Translations under genes and position numbers: made by a program
Source of the DNA: Prevotellaceae bacterium
Lineage (GTDB): Bacteria; Bacteroidota; Bacteroidia; Bacteroidales; UBA932
Length of the DNA stretch: 8,669 nt
Direction: 5' to 3'
Assembly (NCBI GenBank): GCA_031268055.1
Contig: JAIRXY010000003.1
Location: forward strand, 1-8,669
The notes under the pieces: model-generated
What the model was told of the DNA's origin: nothing
What the model saw: the letters and a program-made list of their open reading frames with translations, nothing else
The model's database searches: none
In this document: positions 5,400-8,669 of the stretch, piece after piece
Layout: each line of letters opens with the position of its first letter
How positions within the stretch are numbered: position 1 is the stretch's first letter

Positions 5400-8300
5400 A
5401 TGCAAGGAAAAGGAGCAATTAAATTTTTGGCCATTGTGCTCGGATTGGTATGTTTGTTCGAGCTGTCGTTTACGCTTGTAACCTACCGGATAGGGAAAAA
5501 AGCAGAAGCCTACGCTACCGACGAAAATGGAAACTTTAGCGCTGCCAGAGAGGCGGCATATATCGACTCCATGTCGGCGGAGGTGGTGTACAACATAGGC
5601 GTGGCGAAGTTTACCTACAAGGAGTGCAAGGAAAAGGAGATTAACCTTGGCCTCGACCTTAAAGGTGGAATGAACGTGATGCTGGAAATATCCGTGCCGG
5701 ATATTATCCGCGCTATGTCGGGCAACAGCAGCGACGAAACGTTTAACAGGGCGATGGAGCAAGCTCAAAAAAATCAGGTGACGGGCGAGGCCGATTTTGT
5801 TACGCTCTTTGCAAAAACATTCAAGGAGATAGCGCCCGAGGACAAGCTTAGCCGCATATTCGGCACCTACGAGCTGCGCAGCAAAATCAGCGCCAGCACC
5901 AGCGACGACGATGTGGTAAAGGTTATCCGCACCCAAACGGAGGCTGCCGTGGCCAACTCTTTCAACGTGCTGCGAAGCCGTATTGACCGCTTTGGCGTAA
6001 CGCAGCCCAACCTGCAGCGCTTGGGCAATAGTGGGCGCATTCTGGTGGAGCTGCCCGGCGTAAAGGACATTGACCGCGTGCGAAAGCTGCTGCAAGGTAC
6101 GGCTAACCTTGAGTTTTGGGAAACCTACGAGAATACCGAGCTTTTTACCAGCCTCAACGAGGCAAACTCCAAAATCAAGGAGTACGTGAGCGCGCAGGCT
6201 TCCGTCGACAGCAGCGCTACGGCGGTGAAAAAGGATACCGCCGGCAAGCAGGAAGGGGACGCTGTGAGCGATTTGCTTTCGAAAATGGAAAGCGGCGCAG
6301 ATTCTACTGCTGCCTCCGCCTCAGAGGAGGCCGATTTTGCCAAGAATAACCCTCTGTTCTACGTGCTCTCGCCCTCCCTCGACGAGCGAGGCGCGGCAGC
6401 CCCGGGTGCACGTGTAGGCATTGCGCACTACCGCGATACAAGCAAAATTCGCCGTTGGCTGGAGCTTATGCAGGTGCGCTCGCTTTTCCCGCGCGATGTG
6501 CGCTTCATGTGGTCTATCAAGCCTATTGATAAGGGCGGCACTTACTACGAGCTGGTAGCTATAAAGGCCAACACGCGCGACGGCAAGGCGCCCCTCGATG
6601 GCGGCGTGGTGACGGGCGCGCAGAAGCAGTTTAGCGGTACCAGCGCATACGCCGATGTGTCGATGTCGATGAATAGCGAAGGCGCCAAAGTGTGGGCGCG
6701 CCTCACGGCCGACAACATTGGGAAGTGCATTGCTATTGTGCTCGACGGGTACGTTTACTCTTACCCTCGCGTAAACAGCGCCATAACAGGTGGCTCTTCA
6801 TCCATTACGGGTAACTTCTCGCCCGAAGAAGCCGACGACTTGGCCAACGTGCTCGAATCCGGCAAGCTGCCCACGCCGGCGCGCATCATTCAGGAGGCGG
6901 TAGTTGGCCCATCGCTTGGGCAGGAATCAATCAGCGCCGGCCTGTTCTCGTTTATAGTGGCTTTTATCATGGTGCTTGCGTACATGGTGCTGTTCTACAA
7001 CACCGGCGGCTGGGTGGCCAACATTGCGCTTTTGGTGAACGTATTCTTGCTTTTTGGCGTGCTTGCTTCGCTTCGCGCCGTGCTCACGCTGCCCGGCATT
7101 GCGGGTATTGTGCTTACTATGGGTATGGCCATTGACGCCAACGTGATTATTTACGAGCGCATAAAGGAGGAGATGCGAGCGGGCAAGGGGCTGCGGCTGG
7201 CTATTGCCGATGGCTACAAAAATGCCTACTCTGCCATTATTGACGGCAACGTTACCACCATCATCACGGGTATCATGCTCTTCCTGTTCGGGTCTGGGCC
7301 TGTGCAGGGTTTTGCAACCACGCTCGTTATCGGTATCCTCACCTCCATGTTTAGCGCCATTTTCATATCGAGGCTCATCTTCTTGGCGCTGTTGGACAAG
7401 GGTAAGAACATAAAGTTTGACAATAAATTTTCGCGCAACTTCCTCCAGAATTTGCATATTGACTTCATCGGTATTCGCAAGTACGGGTATACTATTTCGC
7501 TGGTTATTGTAGCCCTTGGCTTGGTATCGCTGGGGGTACGCGGGCTTAGCTACGGCGTTGACTTTGCCGGTGGTCGTACCTACGTGGTGCGCTTCGACCA
7601 AAAGGTGTCGTCCGAAGATGCGCGCGCCGCGGTGCGCGAGCAGATTGAAAGTACCAAGGGCGCTTCGGTGGAGGTAAAAACTTTTGGCACGGCAGGCACG
7701 CACCTCAAGGTTACCACCGACTACCTCATTGCCGACCAGTCGATGGTGGCCGACAGCTTGGTGGAGGTGATGCTCTACAACGCTTTGATGCAGTTTTACG
7801 CTGATCCGATTGTCTACTCTGAGTTTATTTCTACGCTCGAAAATCCCAACGGTATTATCAGCTCCGAAAAGGTAGGGCCTACCGTAGCCGACGACATCAA
7901 GCGCGACGCTGTTATTGCCGTTATTTTGGCGGTGGTTGCCATGTTTCTTTACATTGCAGTGCGCTTCCGCAAGTGGGAGTGGGGTATGGGCGCTGCTGTG
8001 TCGCAGGCGCACGACGCGGCCGTGGTTATATTCCTGTTCTCTGCCATATCGGGTATTGTGCCGTTCACAATGGACATCGACCAATCGTTTATTGCGGCGT
8101 TGCTCACCATTGTGGGCTACTCTATCAACGATACGGTGATTATTTTTGACCGTATTCGCGAGAATGTCTTTAACCACCCCAAGCTCGACTTACGCTTGAA
8201 CATCAACAACGCTATTAACGCTTGTATGGCGCGTACTTTCAACACCTCGTTCTCGACTATGCTGGTGCTGCTGTTGATATTCCTGTTTGGCGGCGAATCG

Positions 8301-8420
8301 ATTCAAGGTTTTGCCTTTGCGCTCTTGATAGGCGTGCTGTTCGGTACTTACTCGTCAATGTTCATTGCTGCGCCGTTGGCGTATGAGGTTTTGAAGAATA
8401 AGCAAGCGCCGGCAAAGTAG
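5400..8420 (+). CDS. secDF: SecDF, fused protein-export membrane protein
   Basis: SecD and SecF are fused in one 1006-residue chain, the usual arrangement and length in Bacteroidota. The RND-type protein sits in the inner membrane with SecYEG and uses the ion gradient to pull exported proteins outward after SecA action. Residues 8-30 form the first membrane helix. LGLDLKGGM is at 83-91, the periplasmic P1 part includes LRSRIDRFGVTQP at 191-203, and the GSSSITGNFS segment is at 465-474. Four or five SecD helices follow from about 515. They include GMAIDANVIIYER, whose Asp579 corresponds to the conserved proton-path Asp. The SecF half has YGVDFAGGR near 718-726, then GYSINDTVIIFDR with Asp911 and ARTFNTS with Arg945, both at positions matching residues known to be needed in bacterial SecDF. 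A low-complexity stretch rich in Ser, Ala, Asp and Glu interrupts P1 at about 264-314. Start ATG is preceded by AAAGCA without a Shine-Dalgarno sequence, as is common in this phylum. Confidence 0.97.
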   Translation: MQGKGAIKFLAIVLGLVCLFELSFTLVTYRIGKKAEAYATDENGNFSAAREAAYIDSMSAEVVYNIGVAKFTYKECKEKEINLGLDLKGGMNVMLEISVPDIIRAMSGNSSDETFNRAMEQAQKNQVTGEADFVTLFAKTFKEIAPEDKLSRIFGTYELRSKISASTSDDDVVKVIRTQTEAAVANSFNVLRSRIDRFGVTQPNLQRLGNSGRILVELPGVKDIDRVRKLLQGTANLEFWETYENTELFTSLNEANSKIKEYVSAQASVDSSATAVKKDTAGKQEGDAVSDLLSKMESGADSTAASASEEADFAKNNPLFYVLSPSLDERGAAAPGARVGIAHYRDTSKIRRWLELMQVRSLFPRDVRFMWSIKPIDKGGTYYELVAIKANTRDGKAPLDGGVVTGAQKQFSGTSAYADVSMSMNSEGAKVWARLTADNIGKCIAIVLDGYVYSYPRVNSAITGGSSSITGNFSPEEADDLANVLESGKLPTPARIIQEAVVGPSLGQESISAGLFSFIVAFIMVLAYMVLFYNTGGWVANIALLVNVFLLFGVLASLRAVLTLPGIAGIVLTMGMAIDANVIIYERIKEEMRAGKGLRLAIADGYKNAYSAIIDGNVTTIITGIMLFLFGSGPVQGFATTLVIGILTSMFSAIFISRLIFLALLDKGKNIKFDNKFSRNFLQNLHIDFIGIRKYGYTISLVIVALGLVSLGVRGLSYGVDFAGGRTYVVRFDQKVSSEDARAAVREQIESTKGASVEVKTFGTAGTHLKVTTDYLIADQSMVADSLVEVMLYNALMQFYADPIVYSEFISTLENPNGIISSEKVGPTVADDIKRDAVIAVILAVVAMFLYIAVRFRKWEWGMGAAVSQAHDAAVVIFLFSAISGIVPFTMDIDQSFIAALLTIVGYSINDTVIIFDRIRENVFNHPKLDLRLNINNAINACMARTFNTSFSTMLVLLLIFLFGGESIQGFAFALLIGVLFGTYSSMFIAAPLAYEVLKNKQAPAK

Positions 8421-8475
8421 CGCCACGTATGCTGCATGTACGCTGCAAGGCTTTGCAAAAAAAGAGCAAACAAAA

Positions 8476-8511
8476 AAGAGCCGTCCTCATTTACACATGA
8501 GGACGGCTCTT
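8476..8511. terminator. Strong intrinsic terminator after secDF, better suited to leftward transcripts
   Basis: A perfect 15-bp stem (8476-8490 with 8497-8511, core GAGCCGTCCTCAT) encloses the 6-base loop TTACAC. It begins 55 bases after the secDF stop and would end that transcript, though the + strand tail TGGTTTGACA is only moderately T-rich. On the - strand the stem is followed by TTTTTTGTTTGCTC and then another T-run, a near-ideal U-tract. It therefore probably works both ways between convergent genes. Confidence 0.85.
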
Positions 8512-8591
8512 GGTTTGACAGGCTAATCTTTCCAAATTTGTAGCGCGCAAAAATAAGCACGAGAGCGCTATGCGCTTTTGGTCTACACTTA

Positions 8592-8669
8592 TTAAATTCC
8601 TGATATTTGATACTCCCCAAGTGAACATTTTGGGATTATTTTGTCTTTTTGCTCATACACTTGTAAATT
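8592..8669 (-). CDS. Possible C-terminal end of a leftward gene cut by the window edge
   Basis: On the - strand one frame is open from the right edge for 25 codons, with C-terminus KCSLGEYQISGI, and closes with two adjacent stops (TAATAA, complement of 8589-8594). The other two - strand frames close sooner. The strong leftward terminator about 80 bases further on fits a gene ending here. The fragment is too short to recognise and no domain can be named. A chance open frame of this length is quite possible. Confidence 0.35.
   Translation of the reverse strand, partial: NLQVYEQKDKIIPKCSLGEYQISGI

Noticed and set aside
5295..6095. 266-codon open frame on the - strand across the secDF start
   Set aside because: It overlaps the secDF leader and N-terminus and has antisense-like composition with no recognisable motif.
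6927..8177. 416-codon open frame on the - strand, opposite secDF
   Set aside because: It lies wholly inside the certain secDF gene. Its translation is rich in His, Asn and Arg with no domain-like pattern, as expected for the antisense of a GC-biased coding region.
8564..8576. Small hairpin AGCGC-TAT-GCGCT followed by TTTG
   Set aside because: A 5-bp stem with a 3-base loop is too small to call as a terminator beside the strong one at 8476-8511.
8577..8609. Possible + strand promoter TTTG-N21-GATATTTG near the right edge
   Set aside because: The -7 box has one mismatch, and the region is better explained as the end of a leftward gene. No + strand gene is visible in the remaining 60 bases.
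1..8669. CRISPR array, insertion sequence, integrase or attachment site (including at the tRNA-Asn 3' end)
   Set aside because: I found no regularly spaced repeats, no transposase or integrase frame, and no second copy of the tRNA 3' end in the window.

Overview
The window most likely comes from a Bacteroidota genome, probably Bacteroidales. Four things point that way: a single fused SecD-SecF polypeptide of about 1000 residues; weak or absent Shine-Dalgarno sequences before the genes; boxes matching the Bacteroidota -7 consensus TAnnTTTG upstream of the tRNA and of secDF; and neighbouring GH2 and GH35 glycosidase genes of the type found in polysaccharide-utilisation regions. The species cannot be named from the sequence.

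Left part (1-3358, + strand): the 3' end of a GH2 glycosidase gene that enters from the left edge, then a complete exported GH35 beta-galactosidase. Both would act on galactose-containing glycans outside the cytoplasm. Just after the GH35 gene lies a short, diverged second copy of the last 22 or so codons of the GH2 gene. This suggests that a second GH2 gene once ended there and was largely lost or replaced. The GH35 gene also prefers AAA/GAA, whereas the GH2 fragment and secDF prefer AAG/GAG, which fits a separate origin.

Middle part (3359-5104, - strand): a small conserved protein with an SH3/KOW-like N-terminus, a helical lipoprotein of unknown function, and a tRNA-Asn(GTT) gene. The tRNA has a good Bacteroidota-type promoter, and its -33 element lies inside a perfect 8-bp inverted repeat.

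Right part (5105-8669): secDF, read rightward from a probable promoter and a roughly 125-nt leader that can fold into an imperfect two-step hairpin and contains two short overlapping reading frames. SecDF is the membrane motor that uses the ion gradient to help finish protein translocation through SecYEG, so it serves export of proteins such as the glycosidases and the lipoprotein here, but there is no sign of co-regulation. A strong hairpin terminator follows secDF. Its U-tract is better on the - strand, and the last 78 bases hold an open - strand frame closed by TAATAA, so a leftward gene probably ends at the right edge.

I see no CRISPR array, insertion sequence, rRNA or integrase. The window is mostly ordinary chromosomal sequence. 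The duplicated GH2 tail around the GH35 gene and the tRNA-Asn/secDF intergenic region are the parts most worth a closer look.
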